Below are positions 28,801 to 37,600 of a stretch of 64,000 nucleotides of DNA, piece after piece (within the stretch, counting starts at the first letter, position 1; each line of letters starts with the position of its first letter). Made by a program: the position numbers and the translations under genes. Origin of the DNA: Phalacrocorax aristotelis (lineage: Eukaryota > Chordata > Aves > Suliformes > Phalacrocoracidae); contig NC_134276.1 in the NCBI RefSeq assembly GCF_949628215.1, positions 59,123,733-59,187,732 on the forward strand, given 5' to 3'. The notes below the pieces were generated by a model, which saw only the letters and a list, made by a program, of their open reading frames with translations, made no database searches and was not told the DNA's origin.

Positions 28801-31800
28801 CCTAAATAGAAACTTGTCACTCCTGATTTATCACATCCTCCATGGGCAGAAAGAAGTGCGCCCAAAGGAAGACCATCCGCATGTATCCCAAAATTCGATA
28901 AAATTCACTTGAATGTGCCTACTTCTCTCAGCTGAAGATAGAAGGAGCTCTAGATGACTAGCTCCAACTTGGACACAGCTTTTGGTGGACTGGAGTTCAT
29001 ACAGAAGAACAGCCCTGTGTGTGCACCGTCACTAAACCATGCAAACATTCATGCTCCTGAGGAGGTGGATGGGGGAAGCACACTGAAGGTTTGGCTCAGC
29101 ACTCATATATGCTGATCAAAACCAAAATGTTTTTATTTCAGCAGTTGTTGGGTCAGACCCTAAAACAGAAACCCACGCTGTGCAGCTGATTTCTGCCAGT
29201 GTATTTGGGTATAACCTAGCTGGGGAGGAGAAGATGCCCCAGCTGAAGCAGGAGACAGCCTTTCCTGTGTCTGGCCTGCCTACGGAGAAAAAAAGGGGAT
29301 GAGGCAGTCCTGGCAGGACCCATCCCCACTAGAAATTCACAAAACGTCACCAAAACCTTTCATCCTTCTTGGGGTTTTCAAACCTCTCCAGTGTTACACC
29401 ATCACGCTGCCCAACAGCTTTTAGGGTAAGCTGTGTTATGTGCTGATCTGGGGAGGTAACAAACTTCCACCAGGGCTGGGTTTCTGTTTTAAGCCACTAG
29501 CACTTATGTGCCTGGTGGAGACATCTTGCATTCACATGCCGGCACAGCACCCATGGGTGGGTTTTTACTGCCTGCCCCTAGCTGGTGGAGATTTTCACGT
29601 CACAGCTGGGGCTGAGCATGAACAGGAGCACGCAGGAGAAAGCTACAGGGTCTTTCCCAAGGTCTACTAGACCTTCTATGTTTCCAAGATGATACAAGCA
29701 AGAAAGGAATACATGGTTATACCTTGACAATATGACCTATACAGTTCTTGTTTTACACTACACTGTCCTCTTAAACCTCTGGTAAATTATACATGTACAT
29801 ACACACACCTTTATTGAAACATCTTCTGTTATGATCCCTATTGGCCAAAAAGCACTGGATCCACCACAGTAGAGGTAACCTGAAGGTTATATTTTATAAT
29901 TCTCTGCAAACTTCCCCTGCCCTGGGGATGCCAGGCACAGGTCTGATACCATCCTGCTGCACAGCTTTGACTTTGGCTGCTGAGGAAGCCTCTAAGCTGT
30001 GAGAAAGCTGTGGGGAAAGTCTTGAGTAAAACCTTGAGAGATAAGACAAGCAAAGACAGATAGGTTTGCTGAGACAGGTGTCATTAACAGTTCAAAGATA
30101 CAAGAGGAACAACACTAACACCAGAAGGTAAAAAAAGGGTCCTAAGGGAGAGTCAGCAGGTGATGACAACTCAGCCACACGAAGGAGGAGCAGGGTCCCT
30201 GGAGCCCATCCCAACAGATGTCTGCCCAGTCAAAGGCTCTTCAGACATTTTATCAGGGTTGTGAGTACACTAATGCTTAGCTAGGATTTATAAGCTACCT
30301 GTCTGTTTTGTGTGTGTTGGTCAGTAACTCATTATTTTATACTTTTTAAAGTATGTTTATAGGATGATTTTTTTCTGTGCACTGCTAAAGTTACCCAAAC
30401 AACATAACCCGAAAAGAGTCAGTACAGCAAATTTTTATAAGAGAAAACAATACTTACCGACGTGCCCTTACTTTTTGCAGCTGTGGAGGGAAAAAAAAAC
30501 ACAAATTAATGGAAACTACTAAGTAACATTCCTTTAAAACAACAGGAACCATGGGAAAAGTTCAGTTCAAAACAAATCACAAAACACACATTGTTCACGA
30601 TGAGTAGATTTTCAGTTTGTTAAAGGGGAACTTTTTATGGTGCAAGGAGATCACTAGGAAAAATTTCACTTGATCGCCTTTTGTTTTTCAGGTTATGCAT
30701 AGGTCACATACATAGAAAAAAATCAAAAAGGTCTGATGAGACAAAGCATCCCATCCTACTACGACTGCTCACTACACATCATTCAAGGTGGTGGTAGACC
30801 ACCCTACCATGCACAGAAGATGAATCCTGGTTTAATTCACTCTCATGGATGTTACCCTAAAGGCAGTTCAAGAGTAAGGAACAGACTGAAGACACCCCGA
30901 CAGAGTGAATGTCAAGTCCTGAAAAGAAACAAACTTTGCATGGCTTAGACTTAAAGAGAGCTGAACACGTGGCCCAAGGGAGTGATCCACATTAGCAGGC
31001 ATTCCCATAACCTGGGGATGAACCTAGGAAGCCCTGGAAGCACAGGAGGAGTCCTAGTGAGGTCAACAAGAGCAGACAGCTGCTTGCAGCCCCAAAGTCA
31101 GTTCCAGCTGCTCACGGCAGGTTCGCTAACCCTGGCAGCCCTCCCAGCACTGTCCTGCAGGGCTTATTTGGCTCAGGGGACAGGCTCGAAGGCTGAGCTT
31201 GCACCATTTCAGATAAAGGCCCTGTGCCCACAGGGTAGATGTCAGCATTTCCTATAAAACCACATGAGCAAGTTTGTTATCATTAAGATAAGGCCAAGTA
31301 CAAGATGTGAGCTTTGAAATCCACACTTGCAATTGAAGTGTGCCCATAATAAATCTCTATAAGAAAAATGTTTGCCAAGATCATTATTTAGTCCATAGTT
31401 CACAACACAGGAAAACAGCTGACAGCAATGCTATACTTCAGCATCTGACACAATTGTGAATAAAATCACTTTCAAAAGTTATTAAAACAAATGAATCTGA
31501 TTCTTTCCTTCACTGCTGTGGACAGCTACCTTCACAATAGAGACATTCAAGAATTCAAGAGATTCAGGGAGTTCAAGAATATATTTTCCTAGAAAATAAG
31601 CAACATCCAGAACGTGCTAACACACCAACTTCAGGGCACAGGCAGATACCTGAGTGGTTAAAGTTATTGGTAATGTCCTTTACACAGCTCATGTGAGCAG
31701 ATATGCTGAAGGATACCAAGACATTACTGATACACTGTCTTCATAACAGCTTCTTGATTCTTTCCACTTGCTGGCCTTTCCAGCACATACCCATGATACT

Positions 31801-33892
31801 GCCAGTCTTTCCTAACATCAGTATGAGCAGCTCACCCCTCCCTGTTAGCTAAGCCTTGGGGGATAAAATACCAAGGAACTTGTAGCTGGTTGGGGTTCCT
31901 TTCCCCACTTTCCAGAGGGTAAAGGTATCACCTCGGCAAGAAGCCCTACACAGAGAACATTGCAGCGGCATTTTTTCCAGACAACACTGACTGACTTCAG
32001 TGTTTGAAAGACAAACTTATTTCTCAACCGCTTTGACTTTTCCCCCTCTATTCTCCTTTTACATCAACAGTGGGGAAACTCCTGATAGCATTAAAGCTGA
32101 TGTTTCAACATAAGCACCTGAACTGTCTGAGGAACTCCACTGTCGGGCAGCTTCAGGGTTAGCCCTTCAAAAGCACAGAGAACCCATCATTTTGCATCAA
32201 TTTCAGTGATAAATCTGGGCTTTGCTAGTGGTATGTTGGAGCAGTCCCTCATTTGGGCAATCCTCAGTACCTCTCATTCTCTCCCCACAAAAAGTAACGT
32301 GCAAAACTACTCATTTTCACCCCAAAATACTGAAGAACTTCGCATTTTTCAAAATAAAGCTCTGAACAATTATGCACTTTGTACTCTCTTGAGATGTTAA
32401 AATTTTTTAAGCAATGAAAAGACACAAGCCACTCAGTTCTTAGCCTGAGCACTGAATATAAGAAGTTGTTTATCGGTGGGTCATTCTCTCCTTCCCACAG
32501 TTGCAGGCAAGGTGGGGGACAGGCTTATGGCTCTGACCCCTTCCCCAGCAGCTCCCACCAGTATGGTTCCCTGCAGTCACAGGGGTGCTGCAGCTCTTGC
32601 AGCTCATGGTCCATGTCATGAGATGGAAGTGTATTGCCTTGCTCCATGCATCCACCATGGCAACTTTACCTGGTTGAAATACTTCATGTCTGTGGCCAGG
32701 CTAAATCTGTAGACAACCACACAATCACCAGGATGTTCCTGGCTCCAGACCAAGCCTGCTGTCCTGCCACCTCACTCATGGCACTGGCAAGCCTGTTGCC
32801 ACTGCTCCTTGAAGCAGCCTTACAGCACCTACACAAGGATGATGCTGCTGCTGTCAGGACAAGTGACTCCAGGAGTCCCTGCTTCACACCTTGCTCAGAG
32901 GTACTCAGAGCAAACCTGATGTTACATGGGCAGACCCAGCTGCATCAGGTTTCCCTCTCTTCCCAGAGCCATCACCATTTTCCCAGCTGGGTGCCCAAGC
33001 CAGCAAGACCCTGGTGCCCCTCTGGGCAGCAGCACTGCCAAGTTCTGCCTGCTCGTCACTATGGTTGCCTGTCTCGAGAGCGCAGATTTGCCTGCTGAAG
33101 ACGCAGTGGTACTTACTCATTTTTTTAAGGTACCTCAGGTTCCTCCTCTACGCAAGACAAGGTTTCCCCAGCTCAGGAACTTCTTGCTAGGAGAGGCACA
33201 GCAACATGCCCAGACACTACAGGATCAAGTGTCCAGCAAAGGGCAATGGAGAACTACACCACCGCAAAGCATCTTTTTTGCCTTTACTACTTGGTCTTCT
33301 GAGTTGTAAAGTTTGAATCTTCTAACTAACTAAATGGGCTCTGTCCTCATCTGAATCTTCCAGCTGTGTTTCTGCATATTTAAAGAACACTGATTAGGTC
33401 AACGGTAAGTAAACTCTCTTGTGAAAAAGCATTATTTAAGAGCTATGAGGAACACCACACCTAACTACACTAGGTTTTTAAACTCCATGTGCCTTAAACA
33501 TTTAAGGTAAACCTTACCAGCTAGGGGTTCACCTCAAAGAGCTTACAGAGGCCAAGGCAACACTGCTTGGCTTTTGCTAGGGTTTCAAGGCAGGTTCATA
33601 CAATCTGGGCTACAGCATTGCCAGAGGGAGAGCTGCCCTGGAGGAAGAGGGTGGATGAAGAAGCAATAGCTAGGGACAGCCCAGAGGAACAGAAGGCACC
33701 TGAAGGTGCCCACAAACCTGCACTGAGTAGCAGAGTCAGCCCTGGGGTCCTGGGACCCCTCAGCCATGCTACCAGCTCCCCACAGCCCAGCACAGACACA
33801 CAGGTTGGAGGGAGGTGACTTGAGGACCCCCTCCTCACGGTGGTGAGCCCAGAAGCGACATCCCCACATCCCACCCCCCAGCACCTACCCAT
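7676..33892 (-). CDS. SLC15A1: Proton-coupled oligopeptide transporter 1 (PEPT1), complete, 23 coding exons
   Basis: This is the apical H+-driven importer of di- and tripeptides, a 12-helix member of the POT/PTR2 family of the major facilitator superfamily. The 23 exons on the minus strand give 2136 nt, 711 aa plus stop; human PEPT1 is 708 aa. Every junction is GT-AG and every phase agrees. Visible hallmarks are the ExxERFxYY motif (Glu26, Glu29, Arg30), His60 (human His57), the FYxxINxGSL signature at 169-178 with Tyr170 (human Tyr167), Trp297 (human Trp294) and Glu599 (human Glu595). Helices 1-9 lie within residues 14-385, a large extracellular domain at about 387-584, helices 10-12 at about 588-673, then a charged tail. 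Human position 282 (Arg) is Lys285 here, while its reported partner Asp341 is kept as Asp344. The start is the ATG in the promoter-proximal exon, in good Kozak context. Apart from the CR1 in intron 7, the introns hold no other gene I could recognise. Confidence 0.97.
9169..9276 (-). CDS. SLC15A1: SLC15A1 coding exon 22 (helix 11)
   Basis: It covers residues 614-649, [13 protein letters not shown] then helix 11 ([15 protein letters not shown]). It is very close to human. The flanks are tctacag and GTAAGC. Confidence 0.97.
10113..10259 (-). CDS. SLC15A1: SLC15A1 coding exon 21 (helix 10, Glu599)
   Basis: It covers residues 565-613. It has a sequon at Asn569, then [19 protein letters not shown] with Glu599 (human Glu595, which binds the peptide N-terminus), ending FSYSQ. 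The flanks are tttccag and GTAGGT. Confidence 0.97.
10703..10808 (-). CDS. SLC15A1: SLC15A1 coding exon 20
   Basis: It covers residues 529-564 and includes [12 protein letters not shown] (human LEFGSAYTYIV), with a sequon at Asn547. The acceptor is tttcag; the donor is GTGAGT. Confidence 0.95.
10945..11052 (-). CDS. SLC15A1: SLC15A1 coding exon 19
   Basis: It covers residues 493 (completed)-528 plus two bases: [13 protein letters not shown] with a sequon at Asn503, then [10 protein letters not shown] (human ASTYQFFPSG). The donor is GTAAGC. Confidence 0.95.
11659..11708 (-). CDS. SLC15A1: SLC15A1 coding exon 18 (50 nt)
   Basis: It covers residues 477-492 plus two bases, [16 protein letters not shown], aligning with human VVKDGLNQKPEKGENGI; the sequon is at Asn480. 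The acceptor ccaccag has a fair pyrimidine tract. An in-frame aaag acceptor 27 nt upstream is also possible but would add nine residues that human lacks. Confidence 0.88.
12114..12257 (-). CDS. SLC15A1: SLC15A1 coding exon 17 (extracellular domain)
   Basis: It covers residues 429-476, with a sequon at Asn448 and the conserved GGNRHTLAV element (human GQRHTLLV). Two acceptor AGs lie 4 nt apart; the upstream tag (before ACAGGC) is the one that keeps phase with exon 16. The donor is GTAAGT. Confidence 0.93.
13602..13727 (-). CDS. SLC15A1: SLC15A1 coding exon 16 (extracellular domain)
   Basis: It covers residues 387-428, beginning KTLPVFP as in human and then diverging. Two N-glycosylation sequons lie at Asn409 and Asn420. 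The donor is GTAAGT. Confidence 0.95.
15227..15308 (-). CDS. SLC15A1: SLC15A1 coding exon 15 (helix 9)
   Basis: It covers residues 359-386, helix 9 ([17 protein letters not shown]), ending at QVQID where the extracellular domain begins. The flanks are tactag and GTAAGT. Confidence 0.97.
16530..16618 (-). CDS. SLC15A1: SLC15A1 coding exon 14 (helix 8, Asp344)
   Basis: It covers residues 330-358 plus two bases. The helix 8 stretch [19 protein letters not shown] contains Asp344, equivalent to human Asp341, the reported partner of Arg282. The donor is GTAAGT. Confidence 0.97.
16758..16790 (-). CDS. SLC15A1: SLC15A1 coding exon 13 (33 nt)
   Basis: It is an in-frame 33-nt exon, residues 319-329, [11 protein letters not shown] (human GALEIQPDQMQ). 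The flanks are caccag and GTACAG. Skipping it would leave the frame open but remove the approach to helix 8. Confidence 0.95.
16884..16928 (-). CDS. SLC15A1: SLC15A1 coding exon 12 (45 nt)
   Basis: It covers residues 304-318, [15 protein letters not shown], the extracellular link after helix 7. The acceptor is an A-rich tttaag; the donor is GTAGGT. Confidence 0.95.
18210..18299 (-). CDS. SLC15A1: SLC15A1 coding exon 11 (helix 7, Trp297)
   Basis: It covers residues 274-303. It contains [13 protein letters not shown] with Trp297 (human Trp294, substrate pocket). Residue 285 is Lys where human has Arg282. The flanks are gctgcag and GTAAAG. Confidence 0.97.
19303..19389 (-). CDS. SLC15A1: SLC15A1 coding exon 10 (cytosolic loop)
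   Basis: It covers residues 245-273: the basic loop between helices 6 and 7, [20 protein letters not shown] then LDWASEKYD. It is nearly identical to human apart from SKQYPK for SKAFPK and WASE for WAKE. Confidence 0.97.
20540..20622 (-). CDS. SLC15A1: SLC15A1 coding exon 9
   Basis: It covers residues 217-244: the end of helix 6 ([12 protein letters not shown]) and the start of the large cytosolic loop (VQPQGNIM...KCIA). The flanks are attgtag and GTAAGT. Confidence 0.97.
21195..21225. repeat. 16-bp tandem duplication in SLC15A1 intron 8
   Basis: There are two adjoining copies of CAGGACCACAAGGGGC; the second is slightly altered at its end. It is a local duplication with no coding effect. 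Confidence 0.7.
21821..21904 (-). CDS. SLC15A1: SLC15A1 coding exon 8 (helix 6)
   Basis: It covers residues 189-216 plus one base ([19 protein letters not shown]...). Two in-frame acceptors lie 6 nt apart. The upstream cag was chosen because it preserves the length of the human RVQQCGIHS segment and has the better pyrimidine tract. Confidence 0.93.
22075..22475 (-). mobile_element. CR1 LINE 3' end, 5'-truncated, in SLC15A1 intron 7
   Basis: The plus strand reads the complement of the CR1 3' end: degenerate tail repeats (tcacaaaaatcacaacatgg), GGTTGGAAGGGAAC, TCATCTGGTCTAACCCCCCTG, then the familiar stretch through CCCAGGCTGAACAGTCCCAG. The 3' end of the element is therefore on the left and the element is on the minus strand. 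About 0.4 kb remains, with no coding capacity left. It begins 170 nt upstream of exon 8, in the same orientation as the gene. Confidence 0.88.
23646..23736 (-). CDS. SLC15A1: SLC15A1 coding exon 7 (helix 5, PTR2 signature)
   Basis: It covers residues 159-188 plus one base. It holds the PTR2 family signature [10 protein letters not shown] (169-178), including Tyr170, the equivalent of the functionally critical human Tyr167. The donor is GTAAGG. Confidence 0.97.
23978..24077 (-). CDS. SLC15A1: SLC15A1 coding exon 6 (helix 4)
   Basis: It covers residues 125-158, with the strongly conserved stretch [18 protein letters not shown] (residues 137-154). The acceptor is gttccag and the donor GTAAC. 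Confidence 0.97.
24263..24382 (-). CDS. SLC15A1: SLC15A1 coding exon 5 (helix 3)
   Basis: It covers residues 85-124 plus two bases: [14 protein letters not shown], then the aqueous loop [13 protein letters not shown] that is also present in human PEPT1. The flanks are ataacag and GTGAG. Confidence 0.97.
24383..27143 (-). other. SLC15A1 intron 4
   Basis: This 2.8-kb, A+T-rich intron holds nothing further that I can recognise. Confidence 0.7.
27144..27285 (-). CDS. SLC15A1: SLC15A1 coding exon 4 (helix 2, His60)
   Basis: It encodes residues 38-84 plus two bases, including [13 protein letters not shown] with His60, equivalent to the essential human His57, and the [15 protein letters not shown] signature. 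Acceptor cctacag and donor GTGAGT are both clean. Confidence 0.97.
27375..27459 (-). CDS. SLC15A1: SLC15A1 coding exon 3 (helix 1, proton-coupling motif)
   Basis: It encodes residues 10-37 plus one base: the first helix and the ExxERFxYY motif (Glu26, Glu29, Arg30, Tyr33, Tyr34) needed for proton coupling in POT transporters. Two acceptor AGs lie 4 nt apart; only the upstream one (before CCAGG) keeps frame with exon 2. The donor is GTACGT. Confidence 0.95.
27460..30457 (-). other. SLC15A1 intron 2
   Basis: This 3.0-kb intron holds no exon, RNA gene or repeat I can name. Confidence 0.7.
30458..30480 (-). CDS. SLC15A1: SLC15A1 coding exon 2 (23-nt microexon)
   Basis: The microexon is flanked by a cacag acceptor and a GTAAGT donor. 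It completes codon 2 and encodes up to residue 9 (AAKSKGTS region) of the cytosolic N-terminus. The other two frames contain a stop or give the wrong exit phase. The human N-terminus differs in sequence (MGMSKSHS) but is similarly short and basic. Confidence 0.85.
30481..33888 (-). other. SLC15A1 intron 1
   Basis: At 3.4 kb this is the largest intron. Between about 32480 and 33310 it is more GC-rich and has long open frames on both strands, but these lack any recognisable domain and look like composition effects. No repeat family was recognised. Confidence 0.7.
33889..33892 (-). CDS. SLC15A1: SLC15A1 coding exon 1 (ATG plus one base)
   Basis: Only the start codon and the first base of codon 2 are encoded here, followed by a GTAGGT donor. 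The ATG has G at -3 and G at +4, a strong Kozak context. It was chosen because ATGG joins in phase to the 23-nt exon 2 to give MAAKSKGTS, and because it lies just downstream of the GC-box/TATA-like promoter. The non-coding part of the exon probably extends to about 33937. Confidence 0.85.
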
Positions 33893-33937
33893 GTCTGCCG
33901 GCACGGTCCCGGCGAGGTGTTCGGGGCAGGAGGGAAA

Positions 33938-34020
33938 GAGGAAGGATGCTGGAAGCGGCCGGGTTTTAAGGAGGGAGGGCTGGGGGGCCCCGCCCGGCCC
34001 CGGCAGCTCCGGGGCGGTGC
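33938..34020 (-). promoter_or_regulatory. SLC15A1 core promoter: TATA-like box and GC boxes
   Basis: On the minus strand a CTTAAAA element (33964-33970) would place the transcription start near 33938, giving a 5' leader of about 45 nt before the ATG. Two Sp1-type GC boxes lie upstream (GGGCGGGG at 33988-33995; a second GC box, GGGGCGG as read on the plus strand, at 34011-34017). Sp1 dependence is known for mammalian PEPT1. The exact start site is inferred. Confidence 0.6.
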
Positions 34021-34499
34021 CGGTGGCGGAGCTTATCGCCGGGGGAGCGATTGCTGGGCTGAGCCGCCCTTGACCCGCCCGTTCCGACCCCTGCTGCGTT
34101 AGCGCAAACGCACCGGGGAGGGTTTGATGGCCGGTCCCAGCCCTTCTCGCCGCCCTCTGCCCCTTCGGCTTTTAAATGAGGAGCGTAACATTTTGGGGTT
34201 TTTTTTTCTTCTTTCTTTCGGTGGCTATGAGGAAACACAGAGCCGATGCTATAAGCGAAATCGAGCGCTGCACAATAGTAACGCCAAACGTTGTCCCTTT
34301 GATGTCAACGGCATGATGGAAAAAGTGAGGAAGAGGACTACATGCTGCGTGGAGGGCAGATTTCTGCCTCGGTCCCTCCTTTCCAGCCAGGGAGATGGAG
34401 CTTCTCCTGACTGCTGCTGCCAAATGCAAGAGAAAACACAAGTTTGCCAGCCGGCACTTGGTTTCTCAGGATGACTGACCTGCGACTCCCATGAACTGG

Positions 34500-34686
34500 T
34501 GCTTCTCAGAAGTTGCCCAGAGAAGCTGTGCATGCCCCATCTCCAGAAAAGTTCAGTGTCAGGTTGCACAAGGCTTTGAGCAACCTGACCTAGTGAAAGA
34601 AGTCCCTGCCCATGGCAGGACGGTTGGACTAGATGATCTCTAAAGATCACCTCCAACCCAAACCACTTGTGACTCTATGTTTCTGT
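34500..34686 (+). mobile_element. CR1 LINE 3' end, truncated
   Basis: The plus strand carries the sense CR1 3' end: GTTGGACTAGATGATCTCTA, AAGATCACCTCCAACCCAAA, then the tail repeat GACTCTATGTTTCTGT, which matches the ATTCTRTG-type tail. Only about 0.19 kb remains. It lies some 550 bp upstream of the SLC15A1 start. Confidence 0.82.
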
Positions 34687-37600
34687 AACCCAGTTTGCTC
34701 ATCACTTCAGTCTGTCTGCAGCAGGCAGCCGCCCGGAGTGCCGTGCGTGCCGCCAAACTACAGGTAAAGCTGGGAGAATGCTGATGCTGAATTGTAGCAA
34801 TGCCTGCACCTTACTCAGCTAGATTTATACATGAAATAAATGGATCAGAAGTTTCGCATGAGAATCACCAGACTGTGAGGCCAACAAGAAGAGCAGATTG
34901 GGGAAGCTGCACAATGCTAAGACTTGAGTGCACTCAGAATGCAGAAACAGAAAAATATTAGTAGGCTTTGCCAAAAAAAAGTAAATTTCTGAACAAAGAA
35001 TAAAACCCTCCTTGGAGTCTCGCTGATACTGTGTTCCACTGGTCTGTGGTTTATGCAATCAGCCCAATGGCATCGCCTACAGTGTGCACTTAATAATTAC
35101 CTGGCTGCTAAACAGGTTGATTCGTTCTTAGGTACGAATCAAACAAGCGTTGCAATATATTGCAATGTGGAATATCTACAGTCAGCACTTCAGGTGCTAA
35201 AGAAGGCTGCTCTGACCTGTGATGCAGAGCTACAGCTGAACCCAGGTTTCTTAAACTGTGTTAATATGGGGGTAATCTGTTCAAAGGAGCTGTACCCTCT
35301 TATCGGTTACTCATATTCTTGCTTGTTAAAATTCACTAATAAATTCTTAAGGTAAACAACGAGTGTGTGGTTATAGCATGTATTCCTGTAGGAAACACAA
35401 ATCTTGCTGTATAAGTTCCACTACCACAGCTGATGCTAGTCACATATCACTGCTCCGTGATATGTATGGCCACACAGCACAGGCAGTGTTGCGTTCCTCT
35501 ATTATGGTTACTCCAGCAAAACAAGCAGTCTGTAATGTAGCAACGCAAGCTGAAATCACTGAGAGCTCATTCACGTAGAGAAATAGTTGAGATACTACTA
35601 CCATTTTTGAACTGTTAAAGCTTGAAATGAAATACTTGAGTTCTTCCCTGAATGTTTGTTCTCTTCCTCTCACACAAATGGCAGTGGAGAATGGGAATTT
35701 CAGTTTGTACCCAAGCACATCCTATATACCCCCGTGCATTTGGTGAAAGGTTTCTTCCTAGAAAGAGACATGCAAGTAGGAAGGAGAAATCAAGAAAAAT
35801 GCACCTGTTTCCTCAGTGCTTTGAGATAAATGGGCCAGTTGGATTACCCTGGCTTCTGGTCATGTTATCTTTCAATATTCAAGGTCTCTCTTACACCAAA
35901 AATGGAAAAAAAAAATATCACAGAAATATCCTAACAACACTAGTAAAGAATTCACCCTGAGGAGGACAAATATTTTGATTTGCCCCACGGAGAGATAAAG
36001 GTTCACACAGTTGCTTCACAGCTCCTTCTGAGGTGGATTGGATTCTGCTTTCACTTAGTAAGCCGGTGCCACAAGGTTGACCTCTGCAGGGCTATTTTGT
36101 GGTTGTACTTGTTGTAGGGACAGAATTTGTTCTCAGGGGATTTGAGTTTCCTATCGAGGCTCACTTTCTAGGAGATCTCAGAGCACAGCAGGGCTGTTAA
36201 ATATTCCGCGAACAAAGATGAAGGTGTAATTCTGCTTTCTTCTACAAAGCTCCGACCTCACAGGAGTGCATTTTCAAGGTAGAATAGAAAACTCAGGCAA
36301 CGTAACTTTGAATAATGAAGTATAAACCACAGTTGGTGATTAGAAAGTACAGTATGTGATTTCTGTAAACTGTGCAGGTTAAAATGACACATTATTCCAA
36401 GACCATATCCTAGCACCAACTGTTTGGCTGTACAGGTGGAAATCTTAACTGATGGGTACCTTACTCTGTCATTAGTTAAATGCCACAAAATGTTGCTCAG
36501 TTAAAGGTTGTAGGGAAGATTGTTTCCTCATGTCTTTTAGGTAGGAAGAACACAATCATTTCAGAGGAGCTGGTAAGGTGAATCCATAATATGGAAGAGC
36601 TAATAACAGCTATTTATTATTTAAGGACTAACAACCTGAATTAATATTGAAGTTTCTTAAAGAAAAATGAAGACAAATTACTATTTATTTCACATATGTT
36701 TATTTTATAAATCTTAACAGACGTTTTTGACTCAGTATTTTAGATTGGAAAAATTCTAACAAGCATAAAGAAACTGCAAGGGTGTGCAGCTCATCATGGC
36801 ATGGCCAGCATTGCACAGGATGCTGAAAACTGATTTAGGTAGTGTGTTAATTCCATTATGGACAAAGACTAATGGATTTTGCTCTATAACCACAATTTAT
36901 TTGGCTTCCACAATGGTTACAGCCAAACACTAACACTAGTCCCTTCCCAGCAACTACTCCTCCTAAGATAATACGTCCTTCAAAGAAAAGTTTATCCCCA
37001 CCTTCCAGATAGGGAATCTGAGGAAAAAAGTGATTAGCGAATCAGCTGGTGAAAGCTTTCCACAGAGGAGCTGCACTTTCTAATGTAGCTGAGGCATCCC
37101 GCTAAAACCATGACCATTCAGATAACAAAGAAAACAGAATTTGTTTGCTGTGGCCTTTCTCATAGCACTGCGTCTTGTTTTGTTTATTGACGACACGGTT
37201 TGCTAGCAGGGCAAATAGTTGGTGTGATGGTCTGGAGGAGATGGGGACCACAGGGAGGGAGGGCGCCAGGGGTCTCTCAGAAGGGGCCTGCAGCAGTTCA
37301 GCTGCATTCAACCACCTGCAATACAGCTGCCAGGTGCTGCGTACTTCCATAAGTGACACTAGGTTTGGTATTTGAGATGCTCACTTAATTTCCATGCAAA
37401 GATCAACTCTGGCACCAAAATAGATGGGGCTACTTCTTCTACTTCAGAAGTTTGCTAGACCAGACCAGGGACATGCAGAGAAAGAGGGGTTTTCTACCAA
37501 CCCAGCATTGTCAGCCCAGCTCAGCAGCATTTGGCAGGTATTCCATACCAGAAAAAAGAAAAGAGTTCATGTTCTGTGGCCCAGAAGGGACTTGGCTTCT

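Larger units (their letters stand above)
33880..34160. promoter_or_regulatory. CpG-rich promoter island
   Basis: This is the most CpG- and GC-dense stretch of the window, surrounding SLC15A1 exon 1. No exon facing the other way was recognised, so a bidirectional role is not supported. Confidence 0.65.

Noticed and set aside
32634-33098. 154-codon plus-strand open frame in SLC15A1 intron 1
   Set aside because: Open frames of similar length exist on both strands of this GC-rich block, with no domain and no splice context; best explained by composition.
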